Below are positions 16,095-24,759 of a stretch of DNA of 35,114 nt, piece by piece. The notes beneath the pieces are model-generated. The model was not told the origin of the DNA, did not search any database, and worked only from the letters and a program-made list of their open reading frames with translations. How positions within the stretch are numbered: position 1 is the stretch's first letter; each line of letters starts with the position of its first letter. Where the stretch lies: NCBI GenBank assembly GCA_039818285.1, contig JBCBUE010000033.1:1-35114 (forward strand), given 5' to 3'. This stretch comes from JBCBUE01 sp039818285 (GTDB taxonomy: Bacteria > Planctomycetota > Phycisphaerae > Phycisphaerales > Phycisphaeraceae). The position numbers and the translations under genes were made by a program.

Positions 16095-18749
16095 TTATCT
16101 TTCGGGTCCGATCGTCAGCAGCGGGATCCCGTTGAACGGCGTGGCCGAGCGTTCCAGCACTACCTTGCCGGCAGGCCCGGTGAGTCCGATCACGTGGTTG
16201 AACCATGTGGGCTTGAACGTGTACTGACGCCAGCCTGCGAGCGTGAGGCGGGCGTCGCCGCTGAGTTCAATCGCGGCCCGTTGCTTCTTCGCGCCCTGGG
16301 CATAGACATGAGTGCCGATTAACTCGGCGGTCCCGCCGCTCATTTCCAAAACCGTCCCGTGGTTTTCAGTCTTGTAGCCCAGGCACCACAGCGTCCCGCT
16401 CTTCATAAGGATTTTGGACTGGCCTCCGACTTCTGGATTGAAGTTACGGCACCATAATTCGGCGTCGGGATGATCGAGACGAAGCACGGGTGCTTTCCGT
16501 TTGTTCCACATGTGCGAAGTGACATCGGTAATGAACACTGGGCCGGGGCTGGTGATACGGATGCCGGGCACCTTACAGTCAAAGAGATGGAATGCGCGGG
16601 CGGTATCTACGATGATGTCGCGGAGATCACCGCCTTTTCGGAATTCGATTCCTTCCATCAGCACGAGGTCGGCTTCACCGTCGACCACACGAAATGAACC
16701 CGCTCCACTCACCCATGCGTTGGTTCCGATGAGATGACGAAGGTTGCCACGGAGTACGAGTTCCTGATTGACCCGGAACCGCCTGCCTGCGGGCATAAGA
16801 ACGGTAGTTGCCCCAGAGTCGATCGCTTTCTGGATGGCTGCCGTGTCGTCGGTTTCTCCATCGCCCACCGCTCCGAAGTCTTGAACGTTGGCCCACTCGG
16901 AGGCGGGGTCACGGGGTGGGAACGGGGCATCTTGGATCGGCAGACGTAGCGAGATGTGTCGGCCTTGCGTATCGGCCCAGGCCGCCCGCTGGCTGGCGTA
17001 CTCCTCGACCGATGCGGCGGGGGGCGCAGGGACGCTGTTGGCCACGTCGTTGCGGATCGCTCGGCGAGGGGCGTCGGTGGTCAGGTCACGTACATAGAGA
17101 ATGCCGTCCTTGTCGTTGAGCACGGGCATATCGACGCCGCCGGTTATGGTGGTTTCGATAAGCGAGACGACACCGCGCTTTTCGCGGTTGACCAGGGTCT
17201 TGGCCCCGGACGGCTGCATGCTGACCAAGCTTCGCGCGGCCAGTACTTGGCCGTCGTTCAAGATGGCGTGACGCTTCTGATTACGAAGCGTGATGTTTTC
17301 GAGGAAGACGCCGTTGACCGAATCGCGGGTACGGATGCCATCATCAAAACCGATCACTTCGATGTTCGCACCGTAAAGGTTACCCACCTCGCTGGTATGA
17401 GCGAGATCGAGCCCGACCGCACCACGCCCATCTTCGCTGCGGATGGTGACGTTCATCACATGACCCGCGTTGGAGGTGTTGAACTGCAAGCCCGATGCGC
17501 CGGGGTTGCCTCGGCCGGTGTTGATGGTGAGGTTTCGGACCTTGTTGCGGAAGCGCTGGGCGGGACGGTCGCCGGTCCAGACCACGGCTTTGCGGTTCTC
17601 GGGGTCTTGGTAGTCCGGAGCCCGATCGATCAGTCGGATGACGGTGCCCTCACGCGACTCGCCCTCAAGCGTCGTACGCTTCGCGTTTTGTGCACGCTGT
17701 GTTTCGGGCCAACGCAGCGTGTCGGAGACCAGGTATTCGCCGTCGGGCAGGAAGATGATTCGGTTGCCGGAAGGGTATAGGCTGAGGGCGGCTTGGATCG
17801 CCGCCGTATCGTCGGTCTTCCCGTCCCCCTTGGCGTTATAGGGCGGCTGGGTCACATCCACGACGCCGGCGGAGGCCGGGTAGACGTTGCGGGTCACGGG
17901 CATGTCTTGGATCAAAGGCTTCGGCGGTGCCGAACCGGCCAAGAGCTTGATCGGCGTGGCGTCAGCAACGGGACGCAGCGCGACGGAGAGATCATCGACG
18001 CGGATCGAGTTCTTGAAATTGGGGCAGTCCACCGCCAAGTGAAGGTAAAGACTGTCTGAGCTCAGATCGCCTGTCGCGGGATAAAAACCGCCGGGAGCCG
18101 GGTTGCCCGGAGCTAACGCCATGGCATGAAATTCATTGGAGCCGGGCTCCTGCACACGAACGCTCGCGGCGGTGATCTGGCGGTCGGCCTCCAGGCGGAG
18201 GACCGCTTCGATCATGAACACGCTTTGCTTGGCGTCCAGCTTGGCACGGCTGGAGATCGCGGGCGAAGATTGATCGAAAACAGCACGGATACTGTCTGAG
18301 TTTCCCTCTCGTTGTAGCTGGATGAGCGGCTCTCCATTTGGTGTGGGCAAGAGTGACACAGTCGCGATGCCCTTATCGTCAGTTGTTGGGTTACCGAAGA
18401 TGACCCGAATGACCAGCTCAGAGGGCTCGGAGATGGCGGGGACAGCGATCTCGCGGATCGCGGCGCTGCTCTTGCTGCTCGACCTGACCGAGGCTTGGCC
18501 GCTCAGTTTGCGGTTCTTGCTGACCGTCAGGTTCGAGTGCTTCCCCTCGACGGCTGACCAGCCGTCTTGACCGATTAAGCGAGACTCGTCGATGAGATAG
18601 CCCCCATCGTTTGCCGCCTCGAACCCGTTGGTATCGAAGAGGATGACGGGTTCGACGTCCTGTGAGGAAACCGAGAAACCCGCCACGGATGTAAGCAGCA
18701 CGGCGAACACGCAGAGCGGGCAAACGTATGGTTGGAATAGTCGCTGCAT
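16095..18749 (-). CDS. Secreted fusion: PEP-CTERM-type N-terminal domain plus double beta-helix
   Basis: This 884-residue protein has a signal peptide (about 1-30). Residues about 36-259 form a beta-rich domain with ILFDTNGFEAAN, LIGQDGWSAVEG, ASVRS and NSIRVDDLSVAL. That domain lines up end to end with the PEP-CTERM protein encoded at 19700-20554. Two Pectate_lyase_3 beta-helix units follow, opened by GDGKTDDTAAIQAAL (308-322) and GDGETDDTAAIQKAI (629-643). The first part is probably a lectin-like (LamG-type jelly-roll) fold by strand pattern. The protein has no PEP-CTERM tail. It is encoded 75 bp after a prepilin-like gene in the same run. It may bind polymer with the N-terminal domain and act on it with the helices; enzymatic activity is unproven. 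Confidence 0.78.
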   Translation of the reverse strand: MQRLFQPYVCPLCVFAVLLTSVAGFSVSSQDVEPVILFDTNGFEAANDGGYLIDESRLIGQDGWSAVEGKHSNLTVSKNRKLSGQASVRSSSKSSAAIREIAVPAISEPSELVIRVIFGNPTTDDKGIATVSLLPTPNGEPLIQLQREGNSDSIRAVFDQSSPAISSRAKLDAKQSVFMIEAVLRLEADRQITAASVRVQEPGSNEFHAMALAPGNPAPGGFYPATGDLSSDSLYLHLAVDCPNFKNSIRVDDLSVALRPVADATPIKLLAGSAPPKPLIQDMPVTRNVYPASAGVVDVTQPPYNAKGDGKTDDTAAIQAALSLYPSGNRIIFLPDGEYLVSDTLRWPETQRAQNAKRTTLEGESREGTVIRLIDRAPDYQDPENRKAVVWTGDRPAQRFRNKVRNLTINTGRGNPGASGLQFNTSNAGHVMNVTIRSEDGRGAVGLDLAHTSEVGNLYGANIEVIGFDDGIRTRDSVNGVFLENITLRNQKRHAILNDGQVLAARSLVSMQPSGAKTLVNREKRGVVSLIETTITGGVDMPVLNDKDGILYVRDLTTDAPRRAIRNDVANSVPAPPAASVEEYASQRAAWADTQGRHISLRLPIQDAPFPPRDPASEWANVQDFGAVGDGETDDTAAIQKAIDSGATTVLMPAGRRFRVNQELVLRGNLRHLIGTNAWVSGAGSFRVVDGEADLVLMEGIEFRKGGDLRDIIVDTARAFHLFDCKVPGIRITSPGPVFITDVTSHMWNKRKAPVLRLDHPDAELWCRNFNPEVGGQSKILMKSGTLWCLGYKTENHGTVLEMSGGTAELIGTHVYAQGAKKQRAAIELSGDARLTLAGWRQYTFKPTWFNHVIGLTGPAGKVVLERSATPFNGIPLLTIGPER

Positions 18750-18824
18750 GTTAGGCTATATCGCTAAGTAACAGGCACCCGAGGGTGTTCTACAGGCATC
18801 AGTGGGATGAGCGAGAGGAGAGAC

Positions 18825-19607
18825 CTACCAGTTTTGGTCTAGGTCGAGCTGGCTTCTTCGGAAAATGATGCTGTCGTAGCTTGGCCCAAATAGGGCGACG
18901 CTGAGACTAGTTGCGCCTTGCGAGTCTTCGCCGCGATATTCGAGATCGCCAATGTGGCCGTCCATAAATGCGAGGTTAAGCGAGCGTTGCCCGCCTCCGC
19001 CGTGCGGTGCGATCCAGCCTCGCTGCCCACCGCTACCTGGCGAAAGGTGGACCGGGCTTGCGCTGGCTCTACCCAGCCGTGACTCAGCCAGCATGAGCGT
19101 CTTCGTGGGCTTGAGCAGTTCGGCCAGATTGGTCATACGGAAAGCGCTTGAGCTAGGGTTAGTTGGCTTAGCGTTGCCGAACAGATAGATCGTCGGCGTG
19201 TAATCGAGAATATTGGCAAATACGCCGGGATCGGTTTCTCGATTCGGGCACTCGAAGATATCGAGCGCAACACGATTGAAGTACTCGCTCGAAGTGTTTC
19301 CTGGCGTGTAAGGCGCACTAGGAAGATAACCGCCATAGACAATGGTGTGAGCCCAAGCCTGGGTGCCTGCCCATGTGTTGCTGCCGGCGCTGCCCGGATT
19401 GGAATAGCCGTAGGGCACCCAGTCCTTATTGTCCGTTGCGTAGCTGATGATCGCGAGAGAAGTCTGCCGCAGATTGGACTTGCAGACCGAGATGCGCGCG
19501 ACCTCGCGGGCCGAGGTGAGGGCGGGCAGCAGGATGGCGATCAGCAGAGCGATGATGCTGATGACGACAATGAGCTCGATGAGTGTGAACGCGCGATTGG
19601 CGGGCAT
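18825..19607 (-). CDS. Prepilin-like protein (type II secretion pseudopilin family)
   Basis: The 260-residue protein opens with MPANRAFTLIELIVVISII, a class III signal (cleavage is after alanine here rather than the usual glycine), and a hydrophobic helix ending AILLPALTSAREVAR. Next come CKSNLRQTSLAIISYATDN and a C-terminal LNLAFMDGHIGDLEYRGED. This 'FMDGH' ending is typical of the DUF1559-like pseudopilins expanded in planctomycetes. AAGGTGG seven bases upstream supports ATG 19607. It lies after the PEP-CTERM gene, with a hairpin between the two, and before the fusion protein that shares the PEP-CTERM protein's domain. Anchoring or secretion of these proteins is the likely role. Confidence 0.85.
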   Translation of the reverse strand: MPANRAFTLIELIVVISIIALLIAILLPALTSAREVARISVCKSNLRQTSLAIISYATDNKDWVPYGYSNPGSAGSNTWAGTQAWAHTIVYGGYLPSAPYTPGNTSSEYFNRVALDIFECPNRETDPGVFANILDYTPTIYLFGNAKPTNPSSSAFRMTNLAELLKPTKTLMLAESRLGRASASPVHLSPGSGGQRGWIAPHGGGGQRSLNLAFMDGHIGDLEYRGEDSQGATSLSVALFGPSYDSIIFRRSQLDLDQNW

Positions 19608-19657
19608 GATGAACCACCTTGGCAGAAGGAAACGGATTGTTGAAACACAACAGAAAT

Positions 19658-19685
19658 CACCCCACCACGGTTAGGCGGCGGGGTG
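19658..19685 (-). terminator. Hairpin terminator-like structure after the PEP-CTERM gene
   Basis: On the minus strand the arms CACCCC (19685-19680) and GGGGTG (19663-19658) pair, with two more G-C pairs inside. A T-rich tail reading ATTTCTGTTGTGTTT follows. It begins 15 bp after the PEP-CTERM stop codon and lies 50 bp before the prepilin-like start. It may end or attenuate transcription, leaving the PEP-CTERM protein more abundant than the genes downstream. Confidence 0.6.
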
Positions 19686-19699
19686 AGCGGGGTTTGAGA

Positions 19700-20554
19700 T
19701 TAGGCCCGGCGGCGGCGGCCGAGTAGGCAGAGGCCCCCGGCACTAAGCAGGGCGAGCGATGCGGGCTCGGGGATCACAGCCGTGGAGACCACCAGATCGT
19801 CGAACCGGACAGATGAACGGAAGTCGGGGTTATTCGCCTGGAGCGCAACGTAGAGCGTGCCGCTGTCAGCGTCGTAACCAAGATCGGCGAAGTCTTCGCT
19901 GTCGAGGGTAGCCCCTGCCACGGCCGAGATGGCCGTCCAAGTCGTGCCTCCGATTTCGCGGACTAAAACGCGAGCTTGGTCGTCATTAGTACCCGGGTTA
20001 TAGCGGAGGGTAATTTCGTACTCGTACGCGAAGTTTGGAACTCCCGCCGATACTGCGTCATCGGCGGCAAGGGTATCACCGGCCGTATCTACGCCAGAGG
20101 AGTTGGCGGCAAAGGCCTGAAACTGTTCGTTGCCACCGTCACGTCGCAACCGCAGCAAGTCGAAACCACCGGTGCCCGTCGTAATCGCAACATTGGCGGC
20201 GCCAGTGTCATCGTTGGTATCGTTCCCAATGGTCCCGGCGATGATGAAATCTGTACCCGCTAAGTCAGGCGTGACGCTAATTTCACGCGCAGCCGTTTGG
20301 CTTCCGCTTAGAGAACGCACAGACAGCCCGCCGGTTATCGTGCGGTTGTTGTCGACGGCCAGCGAATTCTGGCCGGCAAAAGATCCCCAACCATTTTGAC
20401 CTACCAGGTTGCCAGAGGCGTACGTTTCAGGTGTGCCACTGGTTTCGAAGCCGTTGGTGTCAAACAGCACGGCAGCGCTGAGCGGGCCGGCAAACACCAA
20501 CGCCGGAACGGCGCACGCCAAGCTGCGGATGAGTAATGTTGGTCGATTGGCCAT
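19700..20554 (-). CDS. PEP-CTERM sorting-domain protein
   Basis: The 284-residue protein has a signal peptide (ending near PLSAA, residue 28), a beta-rich domain from VLFDTNGFET (29-38) to SSVRFDDLVVSTA, and a C-terminal sorting tail: VIPEPASLALLSAGGLCLLG and then RRRRA. The tail (PEP motif, hydrophobic helix, basic end) is recognised by exosortase, which processes and anchors proteins linked to extracellular polysaccharide. The central domain is homologous to residues 36-259 of the beta-helix fusion encoded at 16095-18749. The start is marked by a very strong ribosome site, AGGAGGTT at 20560-20567. It is the first gene after the LacI regulator, 35 bp away. A surface polysaccharide-binding role is likely; no exosortase gene is in the window. 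Confidence 0.9.
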   Translation of the reverse strand: MANRPTLLIRSLACAVPALVFAGPLSAAVLFDTNGFETSGTPETYASGNLVGQNGWGSFAGQNSLAVDNNRTITGGLSVRSLSGSQTAAREISVTPDLAGTDFIIAGTIGNDTNDDTGAANVAITTGTGGFDLLRLRRDGGNEQFQAFAANSSGVDTAGDTLAADDAVSAGVPNFAYEYEITLRYNPGTNDDQARVLVREIGGTTWTAISAVAGATLDSEDFADLGYDADSGTLYVALQANNPDFRSSVRFDDLVVSTAVIPEPASLALLSAGGLCLLGRRRRA

Positions 20555-20559
20555 AAGGG

Positions 20560-20567
20560 AACCTCCT
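20560..20567 (-). promoter_or_regulatory. Very strong ribosome binding site of the PEP-CTERM gene
   Basis: AGGAGGTT lies five bases before ATG 20554, a near-complete anti-16S match. Most genes in the window have weaker sites, so this gene is probably translated at a high level. Confidence 0.75.
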
Positions 20568-20589
20568 AAAGTTGAAAAACAAGAAATGC

Positions 20590-21651
20590 TCAGCGGGATA
20601 CGTCCGCTGGCGGGGCCACGGTTTGGCCTTGGGACAGTGAAAAGGGCAGACAGATGGGGTCGATCGCCTCGGCCGGGGCGGCGATCTTGCGGACCAGGGC
20701 ATCGACGGCCCGAGCCCCGACGTCTTCGACGGGGACTTTCCAGGCGGTGTAGTCGAAGCCCGCGAAAACATTGCTTTGCACGAAGGTGACCAGCGAGAGG
20801 TCGCGGGGGACGCGGAGGCCGGCCATGGCGGCGGCCACGGGGAAGACGGTGTTGGTGCTGCCGCCGTAGAGGACCAACGCGGTCGGGCGATCGGGAGCCG
20901 AGAGGGCTTGGGCCCAGCGTTCGTTACGGACCTCGGTGTCGGTGAGGCCGCTCTGGGCGGGAAAGTAACCAAGCGTCGGGTGGTGACGGTCGATAGTGGT
21001 GGGCCGGAGGCCGGCGGCGTGCATGGCCTGCTCGTAGCCATCCTGGCGGTGTAGCTCGCTGTAATGAGTTGTGTCGGGGCTTCTGGAGTATTGGACGAAC
21101 CAGATCTTCTTGTGCCCGAGGCTGAGCAGGTGCTCGGTTGCTTCGCGGGCGGCGGCGCGGTCATCGGGGCGGACGACGTCGTGCGGCACGTCGGCGTTCA
21201 TCCAGACAGCAGGAACGCGATAGCGCTCGAGCAGCTCGCCGAGCCGGGCCGGCGGATGACGCTGGAAGTTGACCAGCATGCCGTCGGAGTGCCACTGCCC
21301 GAGTGCGTGGGGAAGGTAGTCCTCGTCGTTGAGGCGGTCGTGAGAGACGGTGGCGAGCTGGACGGACAGCCCGTGGCGGCGTGCGGCGGACTGCAGGCCG
21401 AAGAGCATGTCGTCGGTGACGAGGCTGCGGCTGCGCTCGTTGCTCATGAGTAGGGTGATGGCCTGGAACGTGCCGCGGCGGACGGCTTGGGCGGAGGTGT
21501 TGGGCCGGTAGCCCATTTCGGCGGCGACCCGGCGGATGGTTTCAGCCCGTTTACGGAAAGTGGGGCGGCGGTAGTCGGCTCCGTTAAGCACGCGTGACAC
21601 GGTGCCGTGGGACACGCCGACGTGAGCCGCGATGTCGTAGATGGTGGTCAC
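20590..21651 (-). CDS. LacI-family transcriptional regulator
   Basis: The 353-residue protein has the LacI HTH and hinge at its N-terminus: TIYDIAAHVGVSHGTVSRVLNG, then RAETIRRVAAEMGYRPN (about 2-55). A periplasmic-binding-protein-like sensor follows, with DGMLVNFQRHPP, HLLSLGHKKIWFVQYSR and PTALVLYGGSTN. The length is normal. It is divergent from the lyase-HEAT gene and is the first gene of the minus-strand run, so it probably represses both sides until an oligosaccharide or sugar acid binds. Two direct repeats of ATTTGCA(A/C)TCGA in the 180-bp divergent region are candidate operators. Confidence 0.92.
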   Translation of the reverse strand: MTTIYDIAAHVGVSHGTVSRVLNGADYRRPTFRKRAETIRRVAAEMGYRPNTSAQAVRRGTFQAITLLMSNERSRSLVTDDMLFGLQSAARRHGLSVQLATVSHDRLNDEDYLPHALGQWHSDGMLVNFQRHPPARLGELLERYRVPAVWMNADVPHDVVRPDDRAAAREATEHLLSLGHKKIWFVQYSRSPDTTHYSELHRQDGYEQAMHAAGLRPTTIDRHHPTLGYFPAQSGLTDTEVRNERWAQALSAPDRPTALVLYGGSTNTVFPVAAAMAGLRVPRDLSLVTFVQSNVFAGFDYTAWKVPVEDVGARAVDALVRKIAAPAEAIDPICLPFSLSQGQTVAPPADVSR

Positions 21652-21677
21652 GGTAAGAGGGCCCGAGAAGCGAAAGG

Positions 21678-21724
21678 ATTTGCAATCGAGTTCATTTGAT
21701 CCTGAATGAGCATTTGCACTCGAT
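21678..21724. promoter_or_regulatory. Direct-repeat operator candidate upstream of the LacI gene
   Basis: ATTTGCAATCGAG (21678-21690) and ATTTGCACTCGAT (21712-21724) are 34 bp apart, about three helical turns. Within them ATCGAGT and ACTCGAT also form an inverted pair. The ATTTGCAC half recurs in the palindrome upstream of kduD. The position between two divergent genes suits a LacI-type operator with two bound dimers. Confidence 0.45.
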
Positions 21725-21830
21725 ATAAAATGCCACGAAGTTCAAGAACTGTCAAGCGAAACGGGCGGGTATTGCCTTTCGCTATGCTGGACCCTTGCTG
21801 ATCGGCCAAACAATATTTCTAGTCTTTTGA

Positions 21831-24749
21831 ATGTTTAAAGTGCTTCAAAAAAACATCTTAAAACCATTTTTGATTGACAATGCGTGCGGATTTACTGAAA
21901 AGCTGCAGGCGTCGGATGGCGTTTGGTCGGAGCGTTGGTTGGTCTTTGAGCGAGATGAAGCCCGCCGGAGCTCAGGGCGGTTCTTGCACGCGGCGTTTTG
22001 TGCCTTAGTCACGGGTCAGGCGGCGTGGCGGGAGAAACTGAGCGAGCAGCTGCGGCGGGTGCCGGGCTGGTACGCGGGGCTGGTTGAGCTGGGCAAGCAG
22101 GACACGGACCCGTGGATTCATTCGGCGAAGATGATGCGGCTGGCGATCGCCCTGGACTGGGCGTGGGACCTCGACGCCGTGGATGAAGCGGAGCGGGATG
22201 GGCTGGTCGATCTGGTGCTACGGGACGCGTTCGAGAACGCGTTTGTGGCGTTGCACCGCCGGGTCCCGCCTCACGCCAACAACCAGGGGCTGGCGTTGGC
22301 GTTGCATTTGGCGGTGACGGGTTACGTCTTTGGCGTACGGCGCGGGCAGGACCCGCTGGCGCGGCGGCTGCTGGAATACGGGCTGCACCACCTGCCGATG
22401 CAGATCGGGCTGCTGCCGCCCGGCGGCTACTCGGGCGAGGGCAGCACCTACTTAGCCGGTGTGGCCGACCCACTGACGGTGTTGGCGTGCGCGTTTATCG
22501 AGGCAATCACGGGCGAGCCGTGGTTCGAGCGGCAGATCGCGCCCTCGGGCAACAGCTTCAAGCAAGTGCTCCGGCTGAACCGGCACTTGCGGACGCCGTC
22601 GGGGTTGCTCTTGCCGTGGAATCAACACGGGTTCCAGCGGCGTGGCTCGGGCCTGCCCGCGGCGTACTGGGCGCACCAGACCGGCGACGCCTCGGTCTAC
22701 GCCAAGCACCTCGCCGAGGACGGCTGGGAGCTGGGGCATTCATTTGCCTGGTTCGATGACTCGCACCTCTGGGAGTTCATCTTCATGCCCCCGCCGGACG
22801 AGCTCGAGGCCCCCGAAACCACCCCCGGAATTCAGTCCCCTGGAACCGCTTCGTATCAATCCTGGCGGGAAGATATGACCGCCGCGGCGCTCGTCAGCCC
22901 CGACCAGCACCACCAGCTCGCGCAGGCATTCAACGTGGTCGGCTCGATGCCCGCGCGTCTGCACGTCCACCCCAACATGGTCCACCTCGAGTCGTGGGGC
23001 AGCCCACTGACCGTCGACGGCAACAGCCACGAGGGCTTCCCACTGAGCACGCACCCCGACATGCAGTGGACCCACTACTACAGCCAAGCGCCCAAACAGA
23101 TCGACTGGAGCCAAGGAAGCATCGCGGCGCACAGCTGCGTCTACCCCGTCGGTCATGAGGCGATGATCTCGCCCGACCAAAGCTTTGGTTACGCCCCCGA
23201 AGACACGCCGCTGGGCCGGGTCACCCACTTCGAGCCCAACGCCATCCCCCCGGGAGCCCACACCCCCACCCTGGCCAGCGATGTCACTGCCTTCTTCCGG
23301 CACCTGCTCGATGCCCAACGCATCTCCCGCGCCTCGGCCTGGGTCGATGACCGCTGCTGGGTCATCGAAGACCGCATCGATTGCGACACCCCGCACGAAT
23401 GGGCCTGGCAGCTGGTCACCCGCCCCGGTGCCAGTAAAACCGCCTATGGCGCCCGGCTGATGACCGCCGAGGCGGTCGTCCTGGACATCGTGGACTTGGA
23501 CGGCCACGCGGCCGAGCTCGTGGACGTCCCCGGCTACCCGACTTCCCTCGAAGGCCACTGCCAGCACTACCGCAAACAAGCAGCTTCCTCATTACAGACC
23601 ACGTTCCGCACCGCCTTGATCCCACAGCTTGGCCGGGAACTCGTCGAGGACTGGACCGACGGCTGGACCGGCACCTGGCGGGAAGGAACCGATCAGGAAA
23701 ACACAAAGCCAAGCGAGACCGACGGCGAGCCGATCGCATTCGCCCACGTCTTCTACCGCTCCGCCGATCACGCCGGCCAGACGCTCGTTCTGCAACGACC
23801 CTGCGATCTAGACTCCGACCAGGCAAGTGATGGCCTGCTGCTCGAGCTGCCCCGTGCCTCCGGCATGCGTTGCTTCATCGACGGCATCGAACTCTCCATC
23901 CCCGAGATGATGAGCCACACCAAAGAGCCCCGACTCGTCGCCCCGTTCCTCGATCTTCAAGCGGCCGCATCCGCTCGGCAGTTCACTGTCGAGCTGCACC
24001 TGCCAATCGACGGCCCGACCCCTGTGCTCGGCCACGCCCGCCTCCACCGCCGGATCGACCCCAGCCCGCCTCAAGTCGAATACCACGAGGGCCAGTTCGA
24101 GCTCCGCATCGGTGACCACACCACGTCCTTCGATTGGCGCCGCATGAACCACGGCTCCGAGCCGGTTGCGGCCGATTTGCCCCAGGGCGAAGCCTTGGAA
24201 CAGGTTGAGGCACAGTGGCTCAACGCTCTGCCGCCCGCCGCAGTTGATGAGGTCCAAACCAAGCCGATGGGCCGCGAGACGCTCGATCGGCTGCGCCGCT
24301 GTCTCGCGACGCCCGATAGGCAAGAGCCCCATGAGACGCGGTGGTTGATTCAGGCTCTGAACGATCCCGAGAGGATCGTCCAACTCGCCGCCGCCTCGGC
24401 GCTGGGCCACATCAAAGAGCCCCAAGCCGCGGCGGCGTTGCGGGACAAACTCGCGGAAGAGATCGAGAATGCCGAGGGCGACTCCTTCGGCCATGGGTAC
24501 GGCGTACGTCTCCGTGAGATGTGCATCATCTCGCTCGAGCGGCTCGGGGATCGCCAAGCCGCACCCCTCATCGCGAGTTGTCTCCGGGACGGTGAGTTCT
24601 ACGGCGTCCGACGGTTGGCCGCCAACGCACTCGGCCGTGTTGGCGATGCGTCCTATATCCCGACACTCGAAGCATGGCAAAACGACTTCGATCCGGAAAC
24701 CGCGTTCGCCGCAAAACGACAAATCACGAAACTCGCGGCAGTCAATTGA
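21831..24749 (+). CDS. Heparinase II/III-like protein with C-terminal HEAT repeats
   Basis: This 972-residue protein is far longer than usual for the family. Residues about 1-340 form the alpha/alpha toroid; PPHANNQGLALALHLAV (H148, N150, N151, Q152) is the helix that carries the catalytic asparagine in heparinase-like lyases. A beta-sandwich follows with RLHVHPNMVHLESWGSPLTV (H378, H380) and DGNSHEG. From about 834 to the end there are HEAT-type helical repeats: IVQLAAASALGHIKEPQAAA, MCIISLERLGDRQAAPLIA and RRLAANALGRVGDASYIPTL. No signal peptide or strong ribosome site is visible. It is divergent from LacI and ends 10 bp before the sulfatase, so the two form an operon. The HEAT tail probably binds a partner or the polymer. 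Lyase activity is inferred. Confidence 0.75.
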   Translation: MFKVLQKNILKPFLIDNACGFTEKLQASDGVWSERWLVFERDEARRSSGRFLHAAFCALVTGQAAWREKLSEQLRRVPGWYAGLVELGKQDTDPWIHSAKMMRLAIALDWAWDLDAVDEAERDGLVDLVLRDAFENAFVALHRRVPPHANNQGLALALHLAVTGYVFGVRRGQDPLARRLLEYGLHHLPMQIGLLPPGGYSGEGSTYLAGVADPLTVLACAFIEAITGEPWFERQIAPSGNSFKQVLRLNRHLRTPSGLLLPWNQHGFQRRGSGLPAAYWAHQTGDASVYAKHLAEDGWELGHSFAWFDDSHLWEFIFMPPPDELEAPETTPGIQSPGTASYQSWREDMTAAALVSPDQHHQLAQAFNVVGSMPARLHVHPNMVHLESWGSPLTVDGNSHEGFPLSTHPDMQWTHYYSQAPKQIDWSQGSIAAHSCVYPVGHEAMISPDQSFGYAPEDTPLGRVTHFEPNAIPPGAHTPTLASDVTAFFRHLLDAQRISRASAWVDDRCWVIEDRIDCDTPHEWAWQLVTRPGASKTAYGARLMTAEAVVLDIVDLDGHAAELVDVPGYPTSLEGHCQHYRKQAASSLQTTFRTALIPQLGRELVEDWTDGWTGTWREGTDQENTKPSETDGEPIAFAHVFYRSADHAGQTLVLQRPCDLDSDQASDGLLLELPRASGMRCFIDGIELSIPEMMSHTKEPRLVAPFLDLQAAASARQFTVELHLPIDGPTPVLGHARLHRRIDPSPPQVEYHEGQFELRIGDHTTSFDWRRMNHGSEPVAADLPQGEALEQVEAQWLNALPPAAVDEVQTKPMGRETLDRLRRCLATPDRQEPHETRWLIQALNDPERIVQLAAASALGHIKEPQAAAALRDKLAEEIENAEGDSFGHGYGVRLREMCIISLERLGDRQAAPLIASCLRDGEFYGVRRLAANALGRVGDASYIPTLEAWQNDFDPETAFAAKRQITKLAAVN

Positions 24750-24759
24750 CAAAGCATCT

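Noticed and set aside
16956..17780. 274-codon plus-strand frame inside the beta-helix fusion gene
   Set aside because: Antisense of a gene with two certain Pectate_lyase_3 motifs; no domain of its own.
13986..18749. Calling the two beta-helix proteins pectate lyases
   Set aside because: The GDGxxDDT motif shows the superfamily fold only; I found no recognisable pectate lyase catalytic or calcium site.
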